A DNA stretch of 64,000 nt from Dipteris shenzhenensis (taxonomy: Eukaryota; Polypodiophyta; Polypodiopsida; Gleicheniales): NCBI GenBank assembly GCA_047967505.1, contig CM106540.1. The stretch is one strand, 5' to 3'. Positions 30,938-44,300 of this stretch are shown one piece after another. A model generated the notes under the pieces. It saw nothing but the letters and a program-made list of their open reading frames with translations, was not told the origin of the DNA and made no database searches. Both the position numbers and the translations under genes were made by a program. Each line of letters starts with the position of its first letter. Positions within the stretch are counted from its first letter, which is position 1.

Positions 30938-31232
30938 AAATTTGTGTTCAACATTCTTCTTGATACTTTCTTCTCGTACGTTCCTTTTGAATTCAAATTT
31001 GTGTTCAACATTCTTCTTGATACTTTCTTCTTGTAAGTCCCTTTCATTCTTCTCGTAAGTCAAATCTTATTTGTCGCTCTTGCTCGTGATAGTTCTACTC
31101 TTAGTTGTAAGAATTCAAATTTGTGTTCAACATTCTTCTTGTTACTTTCTTCTCGTAAGTCCCTTTCATTCTTCTTGTAAGTCAAATCTTATTTGTTGCT
31201 CTTGCTCGTGATAGTTCTACTCTTAGTTGTAA
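30938..31232 (+). repeat. Tandem duplication, 122-bp unit
   Basis: The unit beginning GAATTCAAATTTGTGTTCAA at 30989 repeats at 31111 and ends at 31232 before GAATTCGACC. A partial third copy (first 42 bases) precedes it at 30938. The copies differ at only a few positions. Confidence 0.88.
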
Positions 31233-33470
31233 GAATTCGACCTCTTTCCCTCTACTTCTCTCCTCTTCTCTATGTAGTGGGCTCTCTCTCTCTCTAATGG
31301 AGCTCCCTCTCTAGTCGCATATCTCTCTCTCTCTAGTCCCATACCTTCCCAACCTTCCTCTAGTCGCGTACCTTCTCCTCTCCCTCAAGTCTTCTCGTCT
31401 CTCCTCTCTCTCTAGTTGCTTACCTTCCCCTCTCCCTAAAGTCTTATCATCTCTCTTCTCTCTCTACTAGTGTTTCCCTCTCCATCATGTCTTCTCACCC
31501 CTCTCCCTCCCTCACTGCTCTCCCTCCATTACTCCTCTAACTCTCCTCTCATCCCTGGGGGCCGCGGCCCCCAGGATTCCTCTCTCTCTCTCTTTCTTCT
31601 CTCTCTCTCCTCCCCTCCCCCCCTCTCTCTCTCTCTCCCTCCCCTCCCTCCCCTCACTCCTCTCTCTCTCTTCCCTTGCTTTTCCTCACTCTTCTCACCC
31701 TGGGGCCACGGTCGCCAGGTCCCCCCCCTCTCTCTCTCCCTCCCCTCCCTCTCCTCACTCCTCTCACCCCCTCTCTCTCTCTCTCTCCCTCCCCTCCCTC
31801 TCACCTCGCAGCCGTGGCCGCTAGGAACCCCCCCCCCTCTCTCTCTCTCTCTCCCTCCCCTCCCTCCTCTCCCCTCTCTCTCCCTCCCCTCCATCCTCTA
31901 CCCTCCCTCTCACCCTAGCGACTGCGGCTGCCAGGACCCCCCCTCTCACTCTCTCTCTCTCACTTTCTCTCTCCCTCCCCTTCCTCCTCTCTCTCTCCCT
32001 CCTCTCTCTCTCACCCTGGCGGCCACGGCTGCCAGGACCCCCCCTCTCCGTGCCTCCCCTCCCTCCTCTCTCTCTCACCCTGGCGGCCGTGGCTACTAGG
32101 ACCCCCCCCCTCTCTCCCTCCCCTCCCTCGTCTCTCTCTCACCCTCCTCTCCCCTCCCTCCCCTCCCTCCTCTCCCCTCCCTCCTCTCCCGTCCCTCCCC
32201 TCCCTCCTCTCTCTCTCTCACCCTGGTGGCCTCGACCGTCAGGACCCCGCCCTCTCGCCTCACCCTGGCGACCGCGGCCACCAGGATGCCCCCCCTCCTG
32301 CCTCTCCCCCCTCTCCTGCTTGCCTCCCCCTGGTGGCCACGGCCACCAGGATGCCCCCCCCTCGCCCCCCCTCTCCCACTCGCCTCCCCTTGGCGATCGT
32401 GGCTGCCAAGATGCCCCCCCTCCCACTCGTCCCACCCCCCCTCCCGCTCGTCCCCCCCTCTCTCGCTCCCCTCCCCTTGGTGGCCGAGGTTGCCAGGATG
32501 CCCCCCCCTCGCCTCCCCCCTCCCGCCTCTCGCCTCCCCCCTCCCGCCTCTCGCCTCCCCCCTCCTCTCCCGCTCGCCTCCCCTAGCGGCCGTGGCTGCC
32601 AAGATGCCCCCCCTCCTGCTCGTCCCCCCCACCTCCCGCTCATCCCCCCCTCTCCTGCTCCCCTCCCCCTAGCGACCGCGGCCGCCAGAATGCCCCCCCC
32701 TCGCCTCCCCCCCTTCCGCCTCTCCCCCCTCCTGCCTCTCGCCTCCCCCCCCTCCCGTCTCTCGCCTACCCCCCTCTCCCACTTGCATCCCCTGGTGGCC
32801 GCACGGCTGCCAGGATGCCCCCTCTCCCGCTACTCGCCTCCCCCCCTCCCGCCTCTCCTGCCTCTCGCCCGCCACTCACCTCCCCCTCCCTCTCGCCTCT
32901 CCATTCCTCCTGCCTCTCGCTCGCCTCTCGCCTCCCCCTCCCCTCCTACCTCTCGCCTCCCCCCCTCCCGCTCGCCTCCCCCTGGTGGCCGCGGTTGCCT
33001 CCCCTCCCACCTCTCGCCTCCCCCCTCCTGCCTCTTGCCTCCACCTACCCTGCCGCCCCCGCTCCCCCTACCCCACCGCCCCCTGCTCCCTGCCCTCCCT
33101 CCTCTCTCTCTCCCTCCCCTCCCTCCCCTCCCTCTCGCCTCCCCCTGGCGGCCGCCAAGATCCCCCCTCCCGCCTCTCGCCTCCCCTATGGCCCCGCTTC
33201 TCCCTCCCTCTTCCTCCCTCGTCCTACCTCCCTCCCTCTCTCCCCCTACCTCCGCTCCTCCCTGCCTCTCTCCCTCCCTCCCTCCCTCCCCTCTTCCATC
33301 GCTCCTCTCTCCCTCCTTGGCTCCTCCCTCCCTCCTTTCCTCCCTCTCATGCCCCTCCACTTCCCTCTTCCTCCTGGAGGCCGCGGCCTCCAAGGCTTCT
33401 CTCTTTCTCTCTAAACTTTCTCTCTCTCTAGTTCCTCTCTCTCTTTCTTTCTTTCTCTCTCTTCAAATTT
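31233..33470. repeat. Polypyrimidine tract block 2 with about 17 hairpin islands
   Basis: CT-rich, becoming C-rich, with islands near 31557, 31702, 31805, 31917, 32018, 32080, 32225, 32265, 32330, 32390, 32478, 32585, 32670, 32790, 32980, 33146 and 33376. Perfect inverted repeats are CTGGGGGCCGCGGCCCCCAG (31555-31574), CCTGGTGGCC-AC-GGCCACCAGG (32329-32350) and TGGAGGCCGCGGCCTCCA (33375-33392). The arms differ but remain complementary. The 384-codon open frame at 32333-33487 is proline/serine low complexity, and equally long frames exist in other phases, so it is not called a gene. Confidence 0.9.
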
Positions 33471-33479
33471 TTTTAAAAA

Positions 33480-33790
33480 AAATCTAGATAAAGAATTAAT
33501 CAAAAAAATTTACAAGTACCTGGAAAAAGTTTGTAAGTTTGCTCTTTCTTGCTTTCTTGCTCTTCCTTCCTTGCTTTCTTGCTCTTCCTTCCTTGCTTTC
33601 TTGCTTTCTTGCTTCAATGAATGAAATGAGGGGAGAATGAATGAAGAAGGAAGACTATATATATGAAAAATTAGGTTTTCCTCCTCCTCTCCTATTGGCT
33701 TTCCATTCCTCCCCTCTCTCCTATTGGCTTTTCATTTCTCCCCTCTCCCATCCCTCATCCCAATCTTCCATTGGCCCTCCCCCCATCCAT
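33480..33790 (-). promoter_or_regulatory. Promoter-like module, copy 2, with CCAAT boxes (minus strand)
   Basis: On the minus strand, in order: CCAATGG (about 33767-33773), CCAATAG (about 33720-33726), CCAATAG (about 33683-33689), a TATA-like TATATATA (about 33655-33662), a leader with repeated GAAGCAAGAAAGCAAG, then a donor-like CCAG|GTACTTG at about 33518-33528. The purine-rich tract begins at about 33470. This is a textbook promoter order pointing into block 2. Transcription is inferred, not shown. Confidence 0.5.
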
Positions 33791-34454
33791 TTCTTCTTCC
33801 TCCCCCATTGCCACCACTCCCATCCCACATTTCCACCACGTCCCATACTCCTCCCATTTCCCAAAATCCCATGTTTCCCCATCTCACCCTCCTCTTTTTC
33901 ATCCCCTATTAACTCCCCTCACTCATTTCACTCCCTTATTATCCTACTCCCCTATTACCTCCCCTCTCCCATTCCATTCTTCCCTCCCCACTCTCACTTC
34001 CACTTCCCATTACTCACTTGCCATTTGAAATTTATTAATATATTATTATACTATTTTTTATACTTATTATCATACATCCCTATTACTTCCCCTCTCCCAT
34101 TCCACTCCTCCCTCCTCACTCCCACTTCCACTTCCCATTACTCACTTGCTATACACATTTGCAAACTATTAATATATTATTATATGATTTTTTATACTAT
34201 TTGCAAACTTACATGTGGGCAAAATCACAGGTGTTAAAGCGATCCTATTGTGATCATACAACAACTGTGCTTTTATTCAAGGGCGTATTTATCCTCATCA
34301 ACAAGCTTATTTCAGCTTTTATTTTGACACAATACTCAAGGTATGAAGTGCATAATTTGTGCACTAGGTGTTTACTTTGTTGTATCAAAATTGTTTGCCA
34401 CACACACACACATATACACATACCGAGAATTTTCTAATATTATTGCATCTACAT
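33791..34454 (+). repeat. CT-rich sequence with a 127-bp tandem duplication and a (CA) run
   Basis: CCTATTACCTCCCCTCTCCC at about 33951 begins a unit repeated from about 34078 (CCTATTACTTCCCC...). It includes CCATTACTCACTTGC and ATTAATATATTATTATA. A short CACACACACA run lies at 34399-34412 just before the satellite array. No gene. Confidence 0.75.
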
Positions 34455-37400
34455 TTCTCCAATGGGCACAAAACTTTGTACATGCCTCAACCTAGGTCGT
34501 ATTGACTTGCATACAAAGTGGTGCACCCATCCCATAAGTACTTGTTCGGATAACACACTTGCAAACGTATTTTATGACGATTGTGCATAACACTAGGAAC
34601 AAAATGGTGTATAATGTGCGATCGACTATGCAAAGCATATCCAATGGACACAAGACTTTGCACATTCCTCAAAATAGGTAGTATTGACTTGTGTGCAAAG
34701 TGGCATCCCCATCCGATAAGTACTTGTTTGAAAAATACACCTAGGATCATGTTTTTTGACTGTTCTACATGACACCAAGGCAAAAACGGTATTTAATACT
34801 CAATCCACCATGTAAAGCTTATCCGATGGGCACAATACTTTGCATGTGCCTCAAAATCAGTGGCATAGTGTTCCATGCAAAGTGGAACGCCCATTCAATA
34901 AGTACTTGGTATAATAATACACCTAAGAGCGTGTTCTTTGATGGATGTGCATAACACTAGGAGGAAAACGGTGTATAATGTGATCCCCCATGCAAACCAT
35001 AACCGATAGACACAATACTATGCATGCACATCAACCTAGTTGAAATTGACTTTCTTGCAAAGTGGCTCCCCCATCTGACAAGTACTTTTTAGAATATCAC
35101 ACCTAGAACCATGTTTTTTATTGGTTGTTGTCCATGACACTAAGGCAAAAACGTTGTGTTATGCTTAATCGACAATGTAATGCATATCCGATCATCACAA
35201 TACTCTGCACACATCTCAACCTAGGTATTATTGACTTACATGCAAAGTGGCGTGCCCATCCCATAAGTACTTAGTCGAATAACACATCTAGGACCGCATT
35301 TTTTGACCATTGTGCATGACACTAAGGCCAAAACAGTGTTTACTGCTTGTTCGACAATGCAAAGCATATCCTATAGGCACAATACTTTGCACGACTCTCA
35401 AAAATTATGGTATTGCATTGCATGCAAAGTGGTACACCCATCTGATAAGCAGTTGGTCGGATAACACACCTAAAAGCGTGTTTTTTTATGGTTGTGCATG
35501 ACATTGAGGCACAAATGGAGTTTAATACGTGATATACCATGCAAAGTACATCAGATGGGCACAATACTTTGCACCCACCTCAACCTAGGTGTTATTGAGT
35601 TGCATGAAAAGTGGTGTGTCGGTTAGATAAGTACTTGATCCGATAACACACCTAGGACCATGTTTTTTTATAAATGTGCTTGACACTAATGCAAAAACGG
35701 TGTTTTATGCTTGATCGACAATGCAAAGCATATCCGATGGGCATGATACTTTGCACACACCTTCAACTAGGTGGAATTGACTTACATGCAAAGTGACACG
35801 CCCATCCCATAAGTGCTTGATCGGATAACATACCTAGCAGCGTGTTTTTTTCCGGATGTGCATGACACTAGAGCAAAAATAGTATTTAATGCTCGATCGA
35901 CCATGCAAAGGATATCTGATGGGCACAACACTTTTCCTATGCCTCAACCTAGGTGGTATTGAAATTTTCTCAAAGAGGAACACCCATCCGATAAGTACTT
36001 GGTCAGATAACACACCTAAGGGCATGTTTTTTTGCAGATGTGCATATCACTAGGGGGAAAACGGTATATAATGCATGATTGACCATGCAAAGCATATCCG
36101 ATGGTGAAAATACTTTGCACGCACCTCAACCTAGTTGAAATAAACTTTGTGCAAAGTGGATCCCCCATCCGTTAAGTACTTGTTTGAATAACACACCTAG
36201 GATCGTGTTTTTATATGGTTGTGCATGACAGTAAGGCAAAAACGGTGTTTTATGCTTGATCGACAATCCAAAGCATATTCGATGGACACAATACTTTCAC
36301 ACACCTTCAACTAGGTGTAAATGACTTAAATGCAAAGTGGCATTCCCATCGCATAAGTACTTGATCAGATAACACACCTAGCAGTGTGTTTTTTTACGGA
36401 TGTGCATGACACTAAGGCAAAAATGGTATTTAATGCTCGATCGACCATGCAAAGCATATCCAATGGGCACAATAATTTTCCCACGCCTTAACCTAGGTGG
36501 TATTGAAATGTTCTCAAAGAGGCACACCCATCTGATAAGTACTGGGTTAGATAACATACCTAAGGGAGTGTTTTTTTGCAGATGTGCATATTACTACCGA
36601 AAAAACGTTGTATAATGCGTAATCGACCATGCAGAGCATATCCGATGGTGACAATACTTTGCACACATCTCAACCTAGTTGAAACGGACTTACGTGCAAA
36701 CTGGAGCCCCCATCCGATAAGTACTTGTTTGATTAACACACCTAGGACCGTGTTTTTTTATGGTTGTGCATGACACTAAGGCAAAAACGGTGTTTTATGC
36801 TTGATCGACAATGTAAAGCATATATGATGGGCACAATACCTTCCACAAACCTTCAACTAGGTGGAATTGACTTACATGAAAAGTGGCACACCCATCCCAT
36901 AAGTGCTTGATCAGATAACATACCTAGCAGCGTGTTTTTTTACAGATGTGCATGACACTAAGGCAAAAATGGTATTTAATGCTCGATCAACCATGCAAAG
37001 GATATCCGATGGGCACAAAACTTTTCCTACACCTCAACCTAGGTGGTATTGAAATGTTCTCAAAGAGGCACACCCATCCGATAAGTACTTGGTCAAATAA
37101 CACACCTAAGGGCGTGTTTACTTATGGATGTGCATATCACTAGGGGAAAAATAGTGTATAATGCGTGATCGGCCATGCAAAGCATATCCGATGGTCACAA
37201 TACTTTGCACACACCTCAACCTAGTTGAAAGATACTTGCGTGCAAAGTGGAGCCCCCATCTGATAAGTACTTGTTTGAATAACACACCTAGGACCGTGTT
37301 TTTTAATGGTTGTGCATTACACCAAGGCAAAAACGGTGTTTTATGCTTGATCCACAATGCAAAGCATATCCGATGGGCACAATACTTTGCACACACCTTC

Positions 37401-40400
37401 AACTAGATAGAATTGAATTACATGCAAAGTGGTATTCCCATCGCATAAGTACTTGATCGGATAACACACCTAGCAGCATGTTTTTTTACGGATGTGCATG
37501 ACACTAAGGCAAAAATGGTATTTAATGCTCGATCGAACATGCAAAGCATATCCGATGGGCACAATTCTTTTCCTATGCCTTAACCTAGGTAGTATTGAAA
37601 TGTTATCAAAGAGGCATACCCATCCGATAAGTACTTGGTCAGATAACATACCTAAGCGCATGTTTTTTTGTGGATGTGCATATCACTACGGGAGAAATGT
37701 TGTATAATGCGTGATCGACCATGCAGAGCATATCCGATAGTGACAATACTTTGCACGCATCTCAACCTAGTTGACAGAGACTTGTATGCAAAGTGGAGCC
37801 CCCATCCGATAGGTACTTGTTTGAATAACACACCTAGGACCGTGTTTTTTTAAGGTTGTGCATGACACTAAGGCAAAAATGGTGTTTTATGCTTGATCGA
37901 CAATGCAAAGCATATCCGACAGGCACAATACTTTGCACAAACCTTCAACTGGGTGAAATCGACTTACATGCAAAGTAGAACGCTCATCCCATAAGTGCTT
38001 GATCAAATAACATACCCAGTAGCGTGTTTTTTTACGAATGTGCATGACACTAGAGCAAAAATAGTATTTAATGCTCGATCGACCATGCAAAGGATATCTG
38101 ATGGGCACAAAAATTTTCCTATGCCTCAAACTAGGTGGTATTGAAATGTTCTCAAAGAGGCACACCCATCTGATAAGTAATTGGTCATATACCACACCTA
38201 AGGGTGTGTTTTTTTGCGGATGTGCATATCACTAGGGGAAAAACGGTGTATAATGCTTGATCGGCCATGCAAAGCATATCTAATGGTGAAAATACTTTGC
38301 ACGCACCTCAACCTAGTTGAAAGATACTTGCGTGCAAAGTGGAGCCCCTATCTGAAAAGTATATGTTTGAATAACACACCTAGGACCGTGTTTTTTATGG
38401 TTGTGCATTACACTAAGGCAAAAACGGTGTTTTATGCTTGATCGACAATGCAAAGCATATCCGATGGGCACAATACTTTGCACACACCTTCAACTATGTG
38501 AAATTGACTCACATGCAAAGTGGCATTCCGATCGCATAAGTACTTGATCGGATAACACACCTAGCAGCATGTTTTTTTACGGATGTGCATGACACTAGAG
38601 TAAAAATAGTATTTAATGCTCGATTGACAATGCAAAGGATATCCGATGGGCACAACACTTTTCCTACGCCGCAACCTAGGTGGTATTGAAATTTCCTCAA
38701 AGACGCACACACATCCGATAAGTACTCGGTCAGATAACACACCTAAGGGCGTGTTTTTTTGCGGATGTGCATATCACTAGGGGAAAAACGATGTATAATG
38801 CGTGATCGGCCATGCAAAGCATATCCGATGGTGACAATAATTTGCACCCACCTAAACCTAGTTGAAATGGACTTGCGTGAAAAGTGGTCCCCATCCGATA
38901 AGTACTTGTTTGAATAACACACCTAGGACCATGTTTTTTTATGGTTGTGCATGACACTAAGGTAAAAATGGTATTTTATGCTTGATCCACAATGCAAAGC
39001 ATATCGGATGGGCACAATACTTTGCACACACCTTCAAATAGGTGGAATTGAATTACATGCAAAGTTGCATTCCCATCGCATAAGTACTTGATCGGATAAC
39101 ACACCTAGCAACGTGTTTTTTTACGGATGTGCAAGACACTACAGCAAAATTGGTATTTAATGCTCCATCGACCATGCAAAGCATATCCAATGGGCACAAT
39201 ACTTTTCCTATGACTTAAACTAGGTGGTATTGAAATTATGTCAAAGAGGCACACCCATCCGATAAGTACTTGGTCAGGTAACACACCTAAGTGCGTGTTT
39301 TTTTGCGGATGTGCATATCACTAGGGGAAAAACGAAGTATAATGTGTGATCGGCCATGCAAAGCATATCCAATGGTCACAATACTTTGCACACACCTCAA
39401 ACTAGTTGAAAGATACTTGTGTGCAAAGTGGAGCCCCCATCTGATAAGTACTTGTTTGAATAACACACCTAGGACCGTGTTTTTTTATGGTTGTGCATGA
39501 CACTAAGGCAAAAACGGTGTTTTATGCTTGATCAACAATGCAAAGCATATCCGATGGGAACAATACTTTGCACACACCTTCAAATAGGTGGAATTTACCT
39601 ACATGCATGGCATTCCCATTGCATAAGTACTTGATCGGATAACACACCTAGCAGCGTGTTTTTTTACGGATGTGCATGACACTAAGGCAAAAATGGTATT
39701 TAATGCTCGATCGACCATGCAAAGGATATCCGATGGGAACAATACTTTTCCTATGCCTTAGCCTAGGTGGTACTGAAATGTTCTCAAAGGGGCGCACCCA
39801 TCGGATAAGTACTTGGTCAAATAACATACCTAAGGGCATGTTTTTTTGCGAATGTGCCTATTACTACAGGAAAAACATTGTATAATGCATGATCGACCAT
39901 GCAAAGCCAATTCGATGGTGATAATACTTTGCACACACCTCAACCTAGTTGAAAAGTACTTGCATACAAATCGGAGCCCCCATCTGATAAGTACTTGTTT
40001 GAATAACACACCTAGGACCGTGTTTTTTTATGGTTGTGCATGACACAAAGGCAAAAACGGTGTTTTATGCTTGATTGACAATGCAAGCATATCTGATGGG
40101 CATAATACTTTGCACACACATTCAAATAGGTGGAATTGACTTACATGAAAAGTTGCATTCCCATTGCATAAGTACTTGATCGGATAACACACCTAGCAGC
40201 GTGTTTATTTATGGATGTGCATGACACTAAGGCAAAAATGGTATTTAATGCTCGATCGACCATGCAAAGCATATCCTATGGGCACAATACTTTTCCTACA
40301 GCTTAATCTAGGTGGTATTGAATTTTTCTCAAAGAGGCAAACCCATCCGATAAGTACTTGGTCAGATAATATACCTAAGGGTGTGTTTTTTTGTGGATGT

Positions 40401-41266
40401 GCATATCACTACCGGAAAAACATTGTATAATGCATGATCGACCATGCAAAGTGTATTTGATGGTGACAATACTTTGCAAGCATCTCAAACTAGTTGAAAC
40501 GGACTTGCATGCAAAGTGGAGCCCCCATCCGATAAGTACTTGATTGAATAACACACCTAGGACCGTGTTTTTTTATGGTTGTGCATGACACTAAGGCAAA
40601 AATGGAGTTTTATGCTTGATCGACAATGCAAAGCATATCCGATGGGCACAATACTTTGCACACACCTTCAACTAGGTGGAATTGACTTACATGCAAAGTG
40701 GCATGCCCATCCCATAAGTGCTTGATCGGATAACATACCTAGCAATGTGTTTTTTTACAGATGTGCATGACACTAAGGCAAAAATGGTATTTAATGCTCG
40801 ATCGACCATGTAAAGGATATCCGATGGGCACAAAAATTTTCCTACACCTCAACCTAGGTGGTATTGAAATGTTCTCAAATAGGCACACCCATACGATAAG
40901 TACTTGGTCAAATAACACCTAAGGGCGTGTTTTTTTGCGAATGTGCATATCACTAGGGGAAAAACGGTGTATAATACATGATCGGCCATGCAAAGCATAT
41001 CCGATGGTAACAATACTTTGCACGCACCTCAACCTAGTTGAAAGATACTTGCGTGTAAAGTGGAGCCCCCATCTGATAAGTACTTGTTTGAATAACACAC
41101 CTAGGACCGTGTTTTTTTATGGTTGTGCATTACACTAAGGCAAAAACAGTGTTTTATGCTTGATCCACAATGCAAAGCATATCTGATGGGCACAATACTT
41201 TACACACACCTTCAACTATGTGGAATTGAATTACATGCAAAGTGGCATTCCCATCGCATAAGTACT
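34455..41266 (+). repeat. 182-bp satellite, left arm, three-monomer higher-order repeat
   Basis: About 37 monomers of about 182 bp. Common blocks are GGGCACAATACTTTGCAC, CAACCTAGGTGG, ATGCAAAGTGG, CCGATAAGTACTTG, AACACACCTA and GTGTTTTTTTA. Three monomer types rotate. They are told apart by AAATGGTATTTAATGCTCG, by CACTAGGGGAAAAACGG with GATCGGCC, and by AACGGTGTTTTATGCTTG. The first type recurs near 36400, 36946, 37492, 38040, 38586, 39128, 39670, 40215 and 40763, so the higher-order period is about 546 bp. The earliest monomers (34455-35830) are less ordered. Open frames of 60-75 codons are by-products. Confidence 0.95.
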
Positions 41267-41397
41267 ATAGCCATCTCCTTTGTGAGAGTCCTTTGCAAGC
41301 AAGCTGCAGTAGCAACAATTACATAAATATTAGTCTCTTTAATAATCTACTCAGTTATTATAATTTTTTATTAGTACTTAACTTATTGGTGGGAGAA
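41267..41397. other. 131-bp spacer at the satellite inversion point
   Basis: Non-satellite sequence starting ATAGCCATCTCCTTTGTGAG and ending GGTGGGAGAA. It separates the plus-oriented and minus-oriented satellite arms. It breaks the left arm within AAGTACT and rejoins the right arm at GTTATCCAATCAAGTACT, the corresponding part of the monomer in reverse. I do not recognise it. Confidence 0.75.
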
Positions 41398-44300
41398 GTT
41401 ATCCAATCAAGTACTCATCAGATGGACATGCCAAGTTATCCTTTGCATGGTCGATCGAGCATTAAATACTATTTTTGCTCTAGTGTCATGCACATCCATA
41501 AAAAAACACGATGCTAGGTATGTTATCCAATCATGTACTTATGGGATGGGCGCGCCACTTTGCATGTAAGTCAATTCCACCTAGTTGAACGTGTGTGCAA
41601 AGTATTGTTCCCATCGGATATGCTTTGCATGGTTGATCAAGCATAAACCACCGTTTTTGCTTTAGTGTCATGACAACCATAAAAAAACATGTCCTAGGTG
41701 TGTTATTCAAACAAGTACTACTCAGATGGGGGCTCCACTTTTCACGCAAGTCAATTTCTTTGCATGGTTGATCGAGCATTAAATACCATTTTTGCCTCGG
41801 TGTCATGCACATCCGTAAAAAAACACGCTACTAGGTATGTTCTCCGATCAAGTACTTATGGGATGGGCATGCCACTTTGCATGTAAGTCAGTTCCACCTC
41901 GTTTAAAGTGTGTACAAAGTATTATGCCCATCGGATATGCTTTGCATTGTTGATGAAGCATAAAATACCATTTTTGGTCGTGTAATGCACAACCATAAAA
42001 AAACATGATCCTAGGTGTGTTATTCAAACAAGTACTTATCGGATGGGGGCTCCACTTTGCACGCAAGTATATTTCAACTAGGTTGATGTGCACGCAAAGT
42101 ATTGTAACCATTGGATATTCTTTGCATGGTCGATCACGCAATTTTTTCTTGTAGTGATATGCACATCCGCAAAAAAACAAGCCCTTAGGTATGTTATCTG
42201 ACCAAGTACTTATCGGATGGGTGTGCCCCTTTGAGAACATTTCAATACCACCTAGGCTAAGGCATAGGAAAAGTACTGTGCCCATCGGATATCCTTTGCA
42301 TGGTCGATCGAGCATTAAATACCATTTTTGCCTTAGTGTCATGTACATCCGTAAAAAAACACACCGCTAGGTGTGTTATCCGATCAAGTACTTATGCGAT
42401 GAGAATGCCACTTTCCATGTAAGTCAATTCCACCTAGTTGAAGGTGTATGCAAAGTATTGTGCCCATTGAATATGCTTTGCATTGTCGATCAAGCCTAAA
42501 CACTGTTTTTGCCTTGGTGTCATGCACAACCATAAAAACACACAGTCCTAGGTGTGTAATTCAAACAAGTACTTATCGGATAGGGGCTGCACTTTGCACG
42601 CAAGTCTGTTTCAACTAGGTTGAGATGCGTGCAAAGTATTGTCACTATCGGATATGCTCTGCATGGTCGATTACGGATTATACAACGTTTTTCCCCTAGT
42701 GATATGCACATCCGCAAAAAAACATGCCCTTAGGTATCTTATCTGATGAAGTACTTATCGGATGGGTGTGCCTCCTTGAGAAAATTTCAATAAAAAAAAC
42801 CTTGATTAAGGTGTAGCAAAAGTATTGTGCCCATCGGATATGCTTTGCATGGTCGATCGAGTATTAAATACCATTTTTGCCTTAGTGTCATGCACATTCG
42901 TAAATAAACATGCTGCTACGTGTGTTATCCAATCAAGTACTTATGCGATGGGAATGCCACTTTCCATGTAAGTCAGTTCCACCTAGTTCAAGGTGTGTGC
43001 AAAGTATCGTGCCCATAGGATATGCTTTTCATTGTCGATAAAGCATAAAACACCGTTTTTGCCTTAGTGTCATGCACAACCATAAAAAAACATGGTCCTA
43101 GGTGTGTTAATCAAACACGTACTTATCGGATGTGTGCTCCACTTTGCATGCAAGTCTGCTTCAACTAGGTTGAGATGCGTGCAAAGTATTTTCACCATCG
43201 AATATGCTCTACATGGTTGATTACACATTATACAACGTTTTTCTGGTAGTGATATGCACATCTGTAAAAAAACACGCCCTTAGGTATGTTACCTGACCAA
43301 GTACTTATCGGATGGGTGTGCCTCTTTGAGAACATTTCAATACCATGTAGCTTAAGGCATAGGAAAAGTATTGTTCCCATTCGATATGCTTTGCATGGTC
43401 GATCAAGCATTAAATACCATTTTTGCCTTAGTGTCATGCACAACCGTAAAAAAACACGCTGCTAGGTGTGTTATCCGATCAAGTATTTATGCGATGGGAA
43501 TGCCACTTTGCATGTAAGTTAATTCCACCTAGTTGAAGGTGTGTGCAAAGTATTGTGCCCATCGGATATGCTTTTCATTGTCGATCAAGCATAAAACACC
43601 GTTTTTGCCTTAGTGTCATGCACAACCATAAAAAAACATGGTCCTATGTGTGTTAATCAAACAAGTACTTATCAGATGGGGGCTCCACTTTGCACGCAAG
43701 TCCATTTCAACTAGGTTGAGATGCGTGCAAAGTATTTTCACCATCGAATATGCTCTGCATGGTCGATTACGCATTATACAACGTTTTTCCCTTAGTGATA
43801 TGCACATCTGCAAAAAAAACATGCCCTTAGGTATGTTATCTGACCAAGTACTTATCGGATGGGTGTGCCTCTTTGAGAACATTTCAATACCACCTAGGTT
43901 AAGGCGTAGGAAATATATTGTGCCCATCGAATATGCTTTGCATGGTCCATCGAGAATTAAATACCATTTTTGCCTTAGCGTCATGCACATCCGTAAAAAA
44001 ACACACTGCTAGGTGTGTTATCCGATCAAGTACTTATGAGATGGGAATGCCACTTTTCATGTAAGTCAATTCCACCTATTTGAAGGTGTGTGCAAAGTAT
44101 TGTGCCCATCGGATATGCTTTGCATTGTGGATTAAGGATAAAATTTTGCCTTAGTGTCATGCACAACCATAAAAGAACACGGTCCTAGGTGTGTTATTCA
44201 AACAAGTAGTCATCAGATGGGGGCTCCACTTTACACGCAAGTCTATTTCAACTAGGTTGAGGTGCATGCAAAGTATTGTCACCATGGATATGCTTTGCAT

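Noticed and set aside
31470-33487. Long proline/serine or arginine/glycine/glutamate-rich open frames on both strands, up to 384 codons
   Set aside because: Low-complexity CT/GA sequence lacks stops in most phases. Several overlapping frames are equally long, so length is no evidence for coding.
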